Of a stretch of DNA of 64,000 nucleotides, positions 34,664 to 45,880 are shown one piece after another. Both the position numbers and the translations under genes were made by a program. The notes beneath the pieces were generated by a model. That model searched no databases. It was not told where the DNA came from and saw nothing but the letters and a program-made list of their open reading frames with translations. Source of the stretch: Bryoerythrophyllum caledonicum (taxonomy: Eukaryota > Streptophyta > Bryopsida > Pottiales > Pottiaceae); assembly GCA_963971425.1 (NCBI GenBank), contig OZ020517.1, positions 25,554,462 through 25,618,461 of the forward strand, read 5' to 3'. How positions within the stretch are numbered: the stretch's first letter is position 1; every line of letters starts with the position of its first letter.

Positions 34664-37600
34664 ATGGCGGCTACCATGGCTGCCATGGCAGCGCCGTCAC
34701 TGCTCCGCGCCAGGCCGCAACAGGGGAGCGCGTTTCTGCACTCTAGGGGCGCCTCCAGCCTCCGCCTGCACGCTCCTCGCCTGCGGCCCTATTTTGCACC
34801 TGGCCCCTCTCTTCTTCTCCGCGCCAAGGCTGCGGACGATGGAGTGGAGCCCGCGCCCAAGGTGAGCTCGCTTTCTCTTCCGGGGACTGTGAATTGCGTG
34901 TGTGTTGGGGTTGATGGTTGGGACATGGTCGATGCTGCAGAGCTATTCGGTCGCGGAGGAGCTGGACGAGATCTACAATGAGGCGGAGGGGTCGCCTGCG
35001 GGCACGTGCGATCCGCTGTGCTCCGTGGACGAGATGAGCTCCGTGGATTTTGAGGCTAGTTACAAGCCGAATTCGGATATTGTGAAGGCGATTTTCATCG
35101 GGGCGCTCGCGCTGGGGACGACTGCTATTGTGCAGCATTCGTGGGTGGCGGAGAATCAGGTGCGTTTTTTTTTTCTCTCTGCTGTGGGTTTTTGAATTTG
35201 GGAAGAAATGGACGTGCCTGATTTCATTTTTGATGTTCAGAACCTGGCTATGTCTGTGGTGTTCGGACTTGGGTACCTGGGGATCATCTTTGAGGAGTTT
35301 CTGGCGTTCAACAAGAGTGGAGTGGGACTCCTGATGGCCGTGACGCTGTGGGTGATTCGCAGCATCGGGGTACCTCTCTCAACCTCTACGCCAATCTGAT
35401 CATCGTTGTTTTAGGGTTTTAGGGTTGAAGAGGAAATGGAATAGACAAACCCACTCCACTGTGACAGAAAGTCTCATTGGTTTGTACGAAATCACTTGCA
35501 GGATCAGAGTAGCCTGTTTTGCAAGGGCGTGTATATGACAGGTGAGGGTGTCACGTAAATAAAATGGTTGTTGAATGAATTAGCAAAGAAAATCAGGGTT
35601 TTGGTCCTGTTGAAGTGGTTCTTGCAGGTTCATATCAGGTCCTGGTTTAGATGTGTGGTTTTTGATTGCAGGCTCCTAGTACAGAAATTGCAGCAAAGGA
35701 GCTGACAGACTCGTGTAGCGAAGTGAGCGAAATCGTGTTCTTCTTGCTGGGAGCCATGACCATTGTGGAGATCGTCGACGCGCATCAAGGATTCAAGATT
35801 GTCACTGATTCCATCACCACACGAAAGCCGCGTGTTCTTATTTGGGTGGTACGGTGGCCGTACTTCTTCCTATTGCGTACATATTTCTAAGCCATGCTTC
35901 TTGAGAGGGTTTGAGTTTCATAATGGACCTCTTGATTGTCAACAGGTTGGTTGGATCACCTTCTTCCTCAGTTCAGTGTTGGATAATCTGACGTCCACCA
36001 TCGTCATGGTGTCACTGCTGCGCAAGCTGGTCAAAGATCCTGATCAACGGAGGTACATATTCTTGTCAGACTTCCTGAAAATGGTTCAACGCTGTCTCTT
36101 GTGTTAATTGCGACCACTTGCTTTGAAAGTTTGCCATTTTTGTGAGAGATTGTGATGCATGATGGGGACGGGCTTATTAGATTTCTTGGAGCAGTCGTGG
36201 TGATCGCAGCCAATGCGGGTGGGGCGTGGACACCTATTGGGGATGTTACTACTACCATGCTTTGGATTAATGGCCATATCTCTTCTGTCCGAACGCTGCA
36301 GGTAATTCATTTGATGCTCTATTGAATATTCTTGTTGCTGCGTGTTTTTTGCGTTCTGCTGTGGACATCTCATTACAGTCTGGAACTCAATATATGGAAT
36401 CTTGTTTGGCAATCTGTTTACGTCATAGCGTGATGCAGACACCTCAAACAAGAAAGTATAGACAAGAGAGCAGGATCTAGTGCTTTTAGTTTTGGATCTG
36501 GATATCTCATTACGCTATCCACTACTTATCGACAGAATGCACACATGACTGTAGCCTATTTACATGTGTTGGACTGTCGTCACCTGGCAGTTGGAGTTGA
36601 CAAGTTCGTTCTCTATGGCTTGATGAGGTTGGTTGAAGACTTAAAGAAGCTGTTCGTGGGTTGCAGGACCTCTTTATTCCGTCTGTAGTTTCGCTCGCTG
36701 TTCCGCTTGCTCTGATGTCTCTGAGCAGGTGAGTTTCGTTCTTGATTCCTTCTCTGGTGTTACCGTTGCAAGTATGAAACGAGATGAGACTAATAGAACT
36801 TATCTTTTCTGCAGCAACAAAGAGGAACAACAGGACAATTCACCAGCATTGACATCAGAATCGATGGCTCCCCGAGGACAGCTTGTGTTTGCGGTCGGCT
36901 TTGGGGCCCTCTTGTTTGTGCCAGTCTTCAAGTCCCTGACCGGTCTGCCCCCCTTCCTGGGCATGCTTCTGGGCCTGGGCACATTGTGGCTCCTCACCGA
37001 TGCTATACACTACGGTGACAATGACCGACAACGACTGAAAGTGCCACAAGCTCTCTCCCGGATTGATACACAGGGCGTCCTGTTCTTCCTCGGCATCCTT
37101 CTCTCTGTGGGAAGGTGTGCAAGAACTTCTTTCTGGTTCTCCACTTTGTATTGTCTCAGTTTCGTTATCTTGGAAGAGGAGATATCTCTCTCGTTGACGA
37201 GGTTTGGTTTGGTTTGGTTTGGTTTGTGCAGCTTGCAATCAGCTGGGATATTGCAGGATCTGGCTCAATATTTGAACGAGCATATCCCAAGCGTTGAGCT
37301 CATTGCCGGCACAATTGGGCTTGCATCAGCTCTGATTGACAACGTACCACTGGTGGCGGCGACGATGGGCATGTACACTACCGACCAGTTCCCCATGGAT
37401 TCAGAGATCTGGCAGCTCATTGCTTACTGTGCGGGAACTGGTGGTTCTATTCTCATCATTGGTTCTGCTGCCGGTGTGGCTTACATGGGCATGGAAAAAG
37501 CTGACTTTTTGTGGTACCTGAAGAAGGTGAGACTTTCCATTTGGCTTTTTCCTTTGTATGCGTACTTGGGATCATGTTTTTTTGTTTGTGAATTTGAGAA

Positions 37601-37742
37601 CAATAAGTAATCCGCTAGAATACTATTTTCTTGATGGCAGGTGAGTGGATTTGCATTGGCTGGATATGTCGCAGGCATGGCTGCCTACGTTGCAGCGCTG
37701 CAATTTCATGGTCCAACCCTGCCGTCTCTTCCAGGTCTGTGA
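34664..37742 (+). CDS. NHD1: NhaD-type Na+/H+ antiporter, plastid-targeted
   Basis: Ten exons give 569 residues: 34664-34861, 34941-35159, 35241-35369, 35672-35848, 35946-36052, 36181-36301, 36667-36728, 36815-37114, 37232-37526 and 37641-37742. All junctions are GT-AG and in phase. The N-terminus (MAATMAAMAAPSLLRARP) is Ala/Arg/Ser-rich with few acids, like a chloroplast transit peptide. Family motifs include FGLGYLGIIFEEF, FLLGAMTIVEIVDAHQGF, SSVLDNLTSTIVMV, VIAANAGGAWTPIGDVTTTMLW and SALIDNVPLVAATMG, with 11-13 hydrophobic segments. Plant NHD1 proteins are about 570-580 residues, sit in the chloroplast envelope and exchange stromal Na+ for H+, helping salt tolerance and pyruvate import. 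The gene looks intact. Intron 8 ends in a GGTTT repeat instead of a pyrimidine tract. Confidence 0.95.
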
Positions 37743-38149
37743 CGTGTACTAAGTGAATCACTAACTTGCAAGCGTCTTTCCTTTAGTCTAGTTTAGTATG
37801 AAGGACCCTTTTCCATGCGGAGGAGCAAAGCATAGGTACATGCATGCAGAACGCTTGTTCTGAGACAAGCAGCGGAAGAGTTTTATTTTGCTAGCGCGAG
37901 GGAAGAGTTTTTGTCTCCATTTTACTCATTTTGTGTGGATATGACCACACTCCAAGTGTTTCTATATTGCCCTCGGAACTTTGATGCGTACTCATCTGTT
38001 GAAGTCACTTGTGGAACGGTGACCGACATGCTTTTGCCAATTAAATAAGTAGCCATTGCGGTTGAAAGTCTTACTAGAAAAGAGAAGGTGAAAGAGAGGA
38101 CGAGGCTTAATTATGGGATTATATAGAGTATTAGTTACTATCTTAACCC
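37743..38149. other. NHD1 3' flank
   Basis: Downstream of the TGA is about 400 bp without another gene. It presumably includes the NHD1 3' untranslated region. No clear AATAAA signal is seen close to the stop. Confidence 0.5.
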
Positions 38150-38506
38150 CTAAATTTCCCACCAAAACCGCTTCAAAATTGTTGATTCTATTACAATGAG
38201 TATGGAAGGGAACAAAAACTTTGATTTCCAATTTTAATTACAAGATCTCAAGTGGCATACTCACAAAATTTCATAAAGTTTGACTCCACAGATTGAAATA
38301 TTACAATGCTTGATGTAAAGAAAATGACTCATTTTCTCCCATGCATTGAGTGGATCAGCAGACTTTGACTTCACTTGGTGTCAAAGTTTTGCAGTACATA
38401 AGGTAAATTTATTACCATCATGTCAAGCATAATATCATTTCCTTGTACACCAATTTTTAAAGGTAGAGAAGAGGTGTAGCATGTTCAAAAAAATTGTGCA
38501 AAGAGT
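38150..38506 (+). repeat. Dispersed repeat R1, left half of a split copy
   Basis: R1 landmarks appear in order (GTTGATTCTATTACAATGAG, CAGACTTTGACTTCACTTG, GGTGTAGCATGTTC) and break off at TGCAAAGAGT (38,497-38,506). The rest of R1 resumes at 45,604 after the same ten bases. The copy was therefore split by the 7.1-kb element. Confidence 0.85.
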
Positions 38507-38615
38507 GGACAAGGCTATTTTGCGAGCGTAGAGTTGCAAGCAGAGAGCGGTGAGCCTTGGTTAGCGAGCCTAAAGTGCAAAAAGTAGGGAGTTTTGAGAA
38601 AAAAGTAAAAGTTTC
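38507..38615 (+). repeat. Left terminal inverted repeat of the 7.1-kb element
   Basis: Starting directly after the target duplication, GGACAAGGCTATTTTGCGAG aligns without gaps to the complement of the right end, GGGAAAAACTATTTTTCGAG, with five differences in 20 bases. Similarity continues for about 100 bp. Confidence 0.8.
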
Positions 38616-40129
38616 TTAAATTATTTTGGGGGGATATACTAAATTTAGTATGTCACTACACTATTACCGTGGAGTAGGTGGCTAAAACATTAGACAAGCC
38701 AAAATAGTTTTTGACAGTAATGAGAGTTCAAGAGAAAAAATTGCAAGCCATCAAGAGAAAGGCTTATGACCGTGGTGATAAGGTTATGAAATGATGAAAA
38801 GATATGATTCCTAAGGCGAAGAAGATAGAGGAGAAGTTAAGATAAACGGGTAGATAGTGAGAGAGTAACAAAAAGTTGGTAGCAGGAATACAATTGAGGT
38901 GGATAAAAGAAAATGACTCTGAAAAGCATTGTTATCAATAGACAATAACTGATATGGATAAGAGAGTTTATATGGGAAATGGTGAGAAACAAGGAGAATG
39001 AGAGGGTTATGGTTTAGAGATGGAAAGGGTCAGTTCAAGGTAGAGATATTGTTTAGGGGAAGTTTGATAGAAATTGATTTAGGACATGATGCATGTGAGA
39101 AGGACAACGAGGCTCGGAGGGGTGCAGAGAGGAGTAGGAAGACCGAAAATCAATTCTAGAAGTGTGAAATACGTGTGCACTATACATCCATCTCGTCATT
39201 TTCATGTGATATACAAGAAACTTGTCATGAATAAAATGTTGACGTGGCTTTTTTAGTCTCACCGCAATTTGTGTAGAAGTGAAGGATAATAGTACCCTGT
39301 AGAGTTCTGAAGTTTATTTACACACCGTAGTATATTAGAAGCAAAATCTGAAGGACTTATTTAATCTCATTCCACGTGAAACTAGGAGCGTACATAAAGA
39401 CATTTAGGTCCTGGTTAAATCCATATACTATGGTAAATATGTAGTAGAAGTGCTTGCAGTATGTCCACGCACCGCTCTAGTCACGTGACTTGTTTGACAT
39501 CTCCGTGAATTATGGAGAGCCACAAGATGGGAACTGGTCAATCATTAACATACAGCGTGAAACCTTTGAAATGCTACTAGACTATACAGTAATAATGCAG
39601 CCAAGAGATGGAGACGGTCCCACAAGGATGTCGCAGATCTTTGCAGCTATTGATAGTGTAGAGACACAATTGTTATGGTATTTAGAAGTTAGAGCTTTAA
39701 AATTCATGCGGATGTTCTTCTCAAATCTCATGGTCTGGGAGTCTAAAGGATTGGGAGGAGGAAGGTAGTCCACGAGGTTTATTGAAATGCCTTTGCCGAA
39801 TAGCTTTTAAGGATACATCTCCACATGCTTGGCAAGTCTGAAGCCGCCGCACTCGAGAGCAAGTATCTTGTACCTACTAAAGTTTGTGCCCTTCTTCACC
39901 AACCAAACGTTTAGAGATGGGGTTTTAAACCACTCACGGTCATCGAGGGTTGAACACAATAATAATTATCATTTCTGTAGAAGAAAAACTACATCTTCTC
40001 TAGTCTCGTCTTCTTATAATTTTCCATGAGGCCAATATAAGTTGGAGTAGCCATAGGTTGCCTATTCTACAAAATCCTTACAACACATTTCTTTTTGCCC
40101 TACATGACAAAGCAAGTTTTTTTTGAGGT

Positions 40130-40870
40130 CTCAGAAAGTTTTGCATTGTACCATTGCTCCTCATCACAATGAGTTTCGTGAATAGATTTCACATTTTGCG
40201 CAAAAGGCAAAGAAAGCGGAGTCTTAGACAAATCAACCTTGGTTGGAAGAGGTCTTCTTTTGGAGGGCGTGTCAAAGTCATCAACTAAGAGATCAACAAA
40301 TCTCAAATTATTATGCCATTTCATAAGCCATGGATAGAAGAAACAAATCTTGTCTAGGCGATAGGAGTCAAATTGAAAATATAGAGGGAGTTTTGTTTTT
40401 CGTTTCACCAAAAAAAATTCTTCTTCACCTTCTAAATGAGGATCCTGTTTGCAAAAATATTCCTCTCAAGGAATTGTGGCGAGAGCCTCACAAAGAACCT
40501 TCGCATTCCTGGTGTGCTGAGCAAAACGATGGGCAATACGAAGTTGTAGTTTTTTTTTGTCAGGACCAGTTCTCGGCTTCCCACCCTTAAGAAACTGGTA
40601 GTATGCAACCACTTGCATAAATGTGCGGACCATGTCATCAACAACGGCGATATACAAATCGTTCCCTCTTTTGCCGGACAGCTGTAGTCATTTGCTCTGA
40701 ACCGTCTTTGTCAAATTACATGTCGGCATTTCCGCCATCTTAACATCAGACATATCCTTCCATGAAGAATTTTCATTAGCAATGACATGGCAAGTGAAGT
40801 TGAAAGTGCACACAAAGATTCAAAGTGACTACAGTAGTGCAGGGGAAGATGTAGTAGAGCGTGGTTGATG
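40130..40870 (-). pseudogene. Decayed element-borne coding region
   Basis: On the minus strand one frame can be followed with two or three stops: SSWKDMSDVKMAEMPTCNLT, then GNDLYIAVVDDMVRTFMQVV and KLQLRIAHRFAQHTRN. It continues with EEFFLVKRKTKLPLYFQFDS, RLDKICFFYPWLMKWHNNL and LVDDFDTPSKRRPLP. The spacing and composition are protein-like, and the conserved-looking pieces suggest a once longer protein (over 250 residues). I do not recognise a DDE or MULE transposase motif. I have the impression that similar proteins occur in transposons of non-seed plants, but cannot name them. Confidence 0.4.
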
Positions 40871-41299
40871 TCAGCGGCGCTTAGGGACTGGAACCAAACA
40901 TTATCATTTGACGCCATCAACGATGAATGCTATATTCTGTTGGACTCTTATACGCAACCGACGTCCGCATTACAACAAGCTCTCATAAAAATATTATACT
41001 ACCCACTAAATGCTAAGGACTACACTCTTGAAAGCGTTGATACTCGCATAGGATGTAGGGGAGAGCGTGGGCAAGAACATTGCCGATGCCAGCTACGTTC
41101 AATTGGCAGAAAAAACGACATCTGTTGTGATACTATGAAGAGGCAGCTGATATCGGCGGCCTATAATTGGGGTAGGAAAAAAACCAAAGAAATGAAAATT
41201 CTCAAAAAATCATGGAAAAAAAAAATATATATATATATAATTAAAAAATACATTGCCGATGTTGGCAGTACGTCATCGTAGAACGCAAAGGGAGACTTA

Positions 41300-42720
41300 G
41301 TAATAAAGTAGATTGCATTACCAATGTTGGCAAGCACATAATTTTGACCTTGATGGCAGACTTCCCCAATGGTAGAAGGAATTTCTAGAAGAAGTCTCCA
41401 ACATCAACACTTTTCTTAAGGGCCTTTCACATATTTAGAAAAATAACTTTCAAAGGGGTGTTGATATCAACATTCTTCTAAGAGGCCTTTCCAATGTTTA
41501 AAAAGGAAACCTTCAAAGTGGGTGGCGACATGGGTAACCCTAAAGAGGGCCATCACACTGTTTAGAAAGGGAATTCCATAAAGGATGCTAACATTGGCAC
41601 GGCTTCAGAGGGCCTTTCCAATATTCAAAATGGAACCTCTAAAAGGGACACCAACATTAGAACCCCTTTATATGATATTTAATGTTTATTACTGAAACTT
41701 TAAAAAGGCATACCAAAGCACGACATTGGCATCTCTCTAGGAGGCCCCTCCAACATTTGGAAAGGGAACCTCCAAAAGAGGTGCCGACATTGGTACCCTT
41801 AAGAGAGCTTTTCCAATGTTCAGAAAGAATATCTCAAAAAGGGGTACCGACAACAAAATCATACTACAGGGCCCTTCCAATGTTTATTAAGGGAACTTCC
41901 AAAATGGATGCCGACATCGACACTCCTCCAAAAGGCCCCTCCAATGTTTGAAGCAAACCTCTAGAAGGGCTGTAAACCTTGGCATCTAGATGGGTCCCTT
42001 CAATTTTTTATAAAAAAAACCTCCAAAAGAGGAGCCGACATCGGCGCTCCTCAAGAGGACCCCTTAAATTCATATTAAAGGAACCTCCAAAAGGGCAACC
42101 AACATTGGCTACCTCTATAGTGTGCAACCCTCGCTCTAGATAATTTGAAGAGAATTCCGAAATGATATTACACTTTATCATCGGATGTTGTATGTATGAG
42201 TTATTTGCGGATGAAGTTATGACTTTCAAAACTTCATCCGTTAATAACTCATCTGTTAAATTTTGGATGATAAAATGTGATACCATTTCGGAATTCTTTT
42301 CAAATGTTCTACAACGCGGTTGCACTTTCTAGAGGTAGCCGATGTCGGCTGCCCTTTTGGAGGTTTCCTTAATATACATATAAAGAGCTGTCTTGAGGGG
42401 CGCCGATATTGGCTCTCCTTTTCGAAGTTCCCTGATAAACATTGAAGGGGTCCTCTAGAGAGATGCCAATGTTGGCGGCCCTTATGGAGGTTCTCCAAAT
42501 ATCCATTTGAGAGGTCCTCTTGAAAGGCACCGATATCGGCTGCCCTATTGGAGGTTCCCTTAATGAAAATTGCAAGGGCCGTCTAGAGAGGTGCCAATGT
42601 CGGCAGTTTCTTTGGAGGTTTCCTTTTTAAACATTGGAGCTATCCTCTTTATGGGTGTAGATGTTGGCATATGCTTTGAAGTTCTAAAAAAAAGGGTTCT
42701 TTGGAATGGTATCAATGTCT
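41300..42720. repeat. Fold-back array of ~63-bp subrepeats around a hairpin
   Basis: The left half (about 41,320-42,120) has some 12 degenerate units of 62-66 bp with a core like GCCGACATTGGCAC and AGGGAACCTCCAAAAG. The right half (42,335-42,720) has about five units in the opposite orientation (GCCGATGTCGGCTGCC, TTGGAGGTTTCC). Between them is a hairpin: 42,147-42,182 pairs with 42,266-42,301 (about 32 of 36), and 42,198-42,218 pairs with 42,230-42,250 (19 of 21). Arms built from tandem subrepeats resemble fold-back transposons. It lies inside the 7.1-kb element. Confidence 0.8.
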
Positions 42721-43059
42721 CCATAGGTTGCTGAAGTAGCGGACTTGTAAGCGGACATTCAAATTCAGCCTACGCTTTGTAAGTAGCTAATATAAGCATT
42801 TGCTAGTTTAGGTCAATTGTAGTCTTAGAAATTCTCGCAGCTAAGCGGTTGCCGTCAAGCAAGGGCCGTATAGCATGTTTCAAGTCCTCGCTTGGGAGCT
42901 ACCGAAATCGGCTGCTTCCACATTGTGACGTGCCATTACCGTGTTTCAGAACATTAGTATTTTTTTTTCTCATCCCTCATTGCCTCCTTTGCTGATGCAG
43001 TTTTACTTCGTCAATTTAGAAACAATTTGATAATATCGTTCCAATGCAACTCAGATGTT

Positions 43060-44350
43060 TCAAGAGCAATTTTCTGATAAGTTAATTGAGTGGACAACGG
43101 AGAAATTGCACGAGGCAATTAACAAAGTTGTGATGATTATGAAGAAAGAGATGGCATCTATGTTGAGGAAGTGCTGCCAATTGCGGACCCTAAGTATAGT
43201 CCACAGTTCGTTGAATTAGTCAAGCCACATAACTAGAATGACGAAGATGAGCCAAAGATGTCTTCAAAAAAGTTGGGATACCTCTCAACCTTTACAATGG
43301 ACGTGGCCACAAAGGTCAAGTGGCTAGAGCGGTGGAAGAAGCCGGCTTCTTTGTACGTTTTGGTGAAATTCCCTAAAGGATAATTTGCATACCATTTATT
43401 TTTTGAGTAGCTAATGAAGGCGACTTGGTTGACACATGTTTGTTTCTATACCCCCAACAATTTTGATTCTAAATTAGTTCATATGACCTCACTAGAGATG
43501 CTTCTGTAGAAGCAATTGAAGTAAAGGCCTTGTTTGATTTTACATTATTTGAACTTGGAGTGACAATTGACTTTCATCATTTAAGCTTTTGAAGAGAGTC
43601 TGATTCCATCAATTAAGAATTACAAGGAGCGGTTGCGCGTTCAGCTATAGAACTTGGCATTTATGGATAAGTTGGGTGTGAAGGGTGTATACAAGAATCA
43701 CGTTGGAGAGTTGTAGTTCGGACTGTCATAGGCCATGACCCGGGTCTTATACAGATACTTCTTCTACATCATGTATATAAGGAAGGCGGTGTTAACGACG
43801 CCTGCGTATTTTGAAAGTTATCTAGATTGCAGTGGTGATAATTCCATCATAATCGAAAACACCCCAAAGAAGTGGGCCCACTCAGACTAGCATAAATGTG
43901 AGTGATACTTCGACTACCCGGTGACCAAGCCCCCTATTGTTGACATCAAACTCTTAAATGGCATCTAGTCCAATTAAGTTGGCACTAAGGTTGTGGTTCC
44001 TCCGCTGTATACTGCGGCGTATGTGAGGTAGATGAGAGAAAAATAAGAAGGCGGCTGAAACTGACAAGGCTAAGATAGAGAAAGTAGTGGTGGAGGCAAA
44101 AATAGCGGCGGAAGCTAAAGCTGCTATGAAGTTGAAGGTTGTGGTTGCCGAGGCCAAAGTGAGCATGAAGCTCCTTGCTCAAGTTGCTATTGCTGAAATG
44201 ACAGCAAAGTATGCCGTTGACAATGAGGCCCTCGCAGCAGTGGAATTGAGTGTCGACATATGTATCATTGATCTAGTCCACATTACCTTGTTTGTTGCGG
44301 TCACTGCCCGGAGCCATCATTTTAGCCCACCACCATTGATATCAGATGGA
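43060..44350 (+). pseudogene. Decayed coding debris with a Lys/Ala-rich coiled-coil end
   Basis: Patches in changing frames look coding: a helical start near 43,060 (MFQEQFSDKLIEWTTEKLHE), then KLGYLSTFTMDVATKVKWLE near 43,270. An Ala/Lys/Val-rich heptad-like end follows at 44,087-44,240 (AKIAAEAKAAMKLKVVV). Stops and frame changes are frequent. The function is unknown, and it is probably cargo or a dead accessory gene of the surrounding element. Confidence 0.35.
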
Positions 44351-45454
44351 TGAAGTCCCTTCTTCTTTGTTACATAGAAATTGAAGAGGAATGTGGCGTC
44401 CGGTAGGTCTACTTCCCGCTTCATTTTCTCACATCCTACTTAAATCTTTATCGAGCCCACGAGTTTAAGGAAGATAATGGAAGTATTGTCTGGTGTTCAC
44501 AATTGTCTACCAAATCTGAACAACTTTGTCCTTCAAATTGAATTAATTTTTCCACTTTTTGCACTTATGTCAATTTACTCATTTTCTTTGTCTTTGTTCC
44601 TCAAATCCATGTCGGAGTTGCCAATGAATGCAACACCTTTGTAGAGAGTGTGGCAACATCGGCACTGGTTCCACAGGGATGCTGCAGTGTGCAACAACAC
44701 TTCAGTAAAGAGAGTGCCGACATTGACATTTATTGAAGGACATAATGACTTTGGGTTGCGATTCCATTTCTAACTTGATGTCGCCGTTCTGATCAAATTG
44801 CATCACTGCATTGTTTCAGAGTCGTCAACTTTGAGTTCTACTCTTCATCCGATTCAAACTCAATAATAATTCTATTCAAACTCTACAACGGATAGAATTC
44901 TCCAACTATGGAACATATAAATACTACTCTCGCACTACTCAACACGCTCTTCCCCTCCGAGTAACCTTCAAAATCACTCTAAATTAGTTCATGTGGATCT
45001 TTGCTATAGCAATCCAATTTGTGATCCCTCACTATGTCCATTGAAGCTATATCCTAAACCTGAGTTCTTCTCAAGGAAACGAATTAATTACCAATATTGG
45101 TTCCACATATATTGGTAGAGTCCCTCAATCCATAGAACTCACGATTAAAATTTCCACTTAATTCAAATTCACAGTCTCACTCTTTAAATCCCACTTACTT
45201 GTTGGATAGTTATAAGTCTTGATGAATAACTAGTTGAGATTCTATTTGGAATCCAACTTTGCTCTCCTCGTTTTGTGCAAAGAACCATTTTCATCAAAGC
45301 CCAATTCATCCACGGTCATAGGGTAGTAATACCCATTTGATCAGTCATTCTCTATTCTAATTTCACTTCTAGTGACTATTAAGTACATCATAACAACACT
45401 TCAATCTCCAAATCTTGTCCAATTTCCACGGCTATAGGACCCTATTCTAAACCT

Positions 45455-45603
45455 TCACTTTTACTTTTACTTTTACTTTTACTTTAAAGTTTCCTAATTT
45501 TTTACTTTTTATCCTGAAACTCTCTACTTTTGCGCTCTGGGCTCGCGAACGAAGGCTCGCCGCTCCTTGCTTGTGACTCTACGCTCGAAAAATAGTTTTT
45601 CCC
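45455..45603 (-). repeat. Right terminal inverted repeat with TTTTAC microsatellite
   Basis: The outer ~115 bp are the inverted partner of 38,507-38,615. The inner edge has grown a run of about five TTTTAC units (45,457-45,487), derived from the AAAGTAAAAG part of the TIR. Confidence 0.8.
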
Positions 45604-45880
45604 TGCAAAGAGTCGAGGTTCAAAAATTGCCAATTCACATTTTAGTTTTTGGTGAACTTGATATGTTTTAGAATGAGAATTTAAAGGTCAATGAGAATGT
45701 CTACACCACATCTTGTAGCAGGAAAAATATAAAGTAAAAATTCTAAAGATCTTTAGTACATATGTAAAAAAGGAGAAGTGTTTTGTACCTTACTTGACAA
45801 TGTGTGGCAATGAGTGAAAATGTTTGACTTGGATTAATATGCTATTTTCTACTAAATACAATAACTTTTTTTACAATATG
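45604..45880 (+). repeat. Dispersed repeat R1, right half of the split copy
   Basis: This begins with the second copy of the target duplication TGCAAAGAGT and then GAGGTTCAAAAATTGCC, CACCACATCTTGT and GTGAAAATGTTTGACTTGG, exactly the R1 order that breaks off at 38,506. Confidence 0.85.

Larger units (their letters stand above)
38507..45603. mobile_element. Mutator-like DNA transposon, 7.1 kb, with TIRs and 9-10 bp target duplication
   Basis: The terminal inverted repeats are about 110 bp (38,507-38,615 and 45,487-45,603, inverted), sharing CTATTTT then CGAGCGTAGAG, GCGAGCC and an AAAGT-rich inner edge at roughly 75-80%. The element is flanked by TGCAAAGAGT on both sides (38,497-38,506 and 45,604-45,613). 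Removing it restores a continuous R1 repeat, matching the uninterrupted copy at 3,780-4,380. TSD length and G-start, long TIRs point to the Mutator (MULE) superfamily. No intact transposase is seen. The interior has a decayed minus-strand coding region, a fold-back subrepeat array and further coding debris. Confidence 0.8.
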
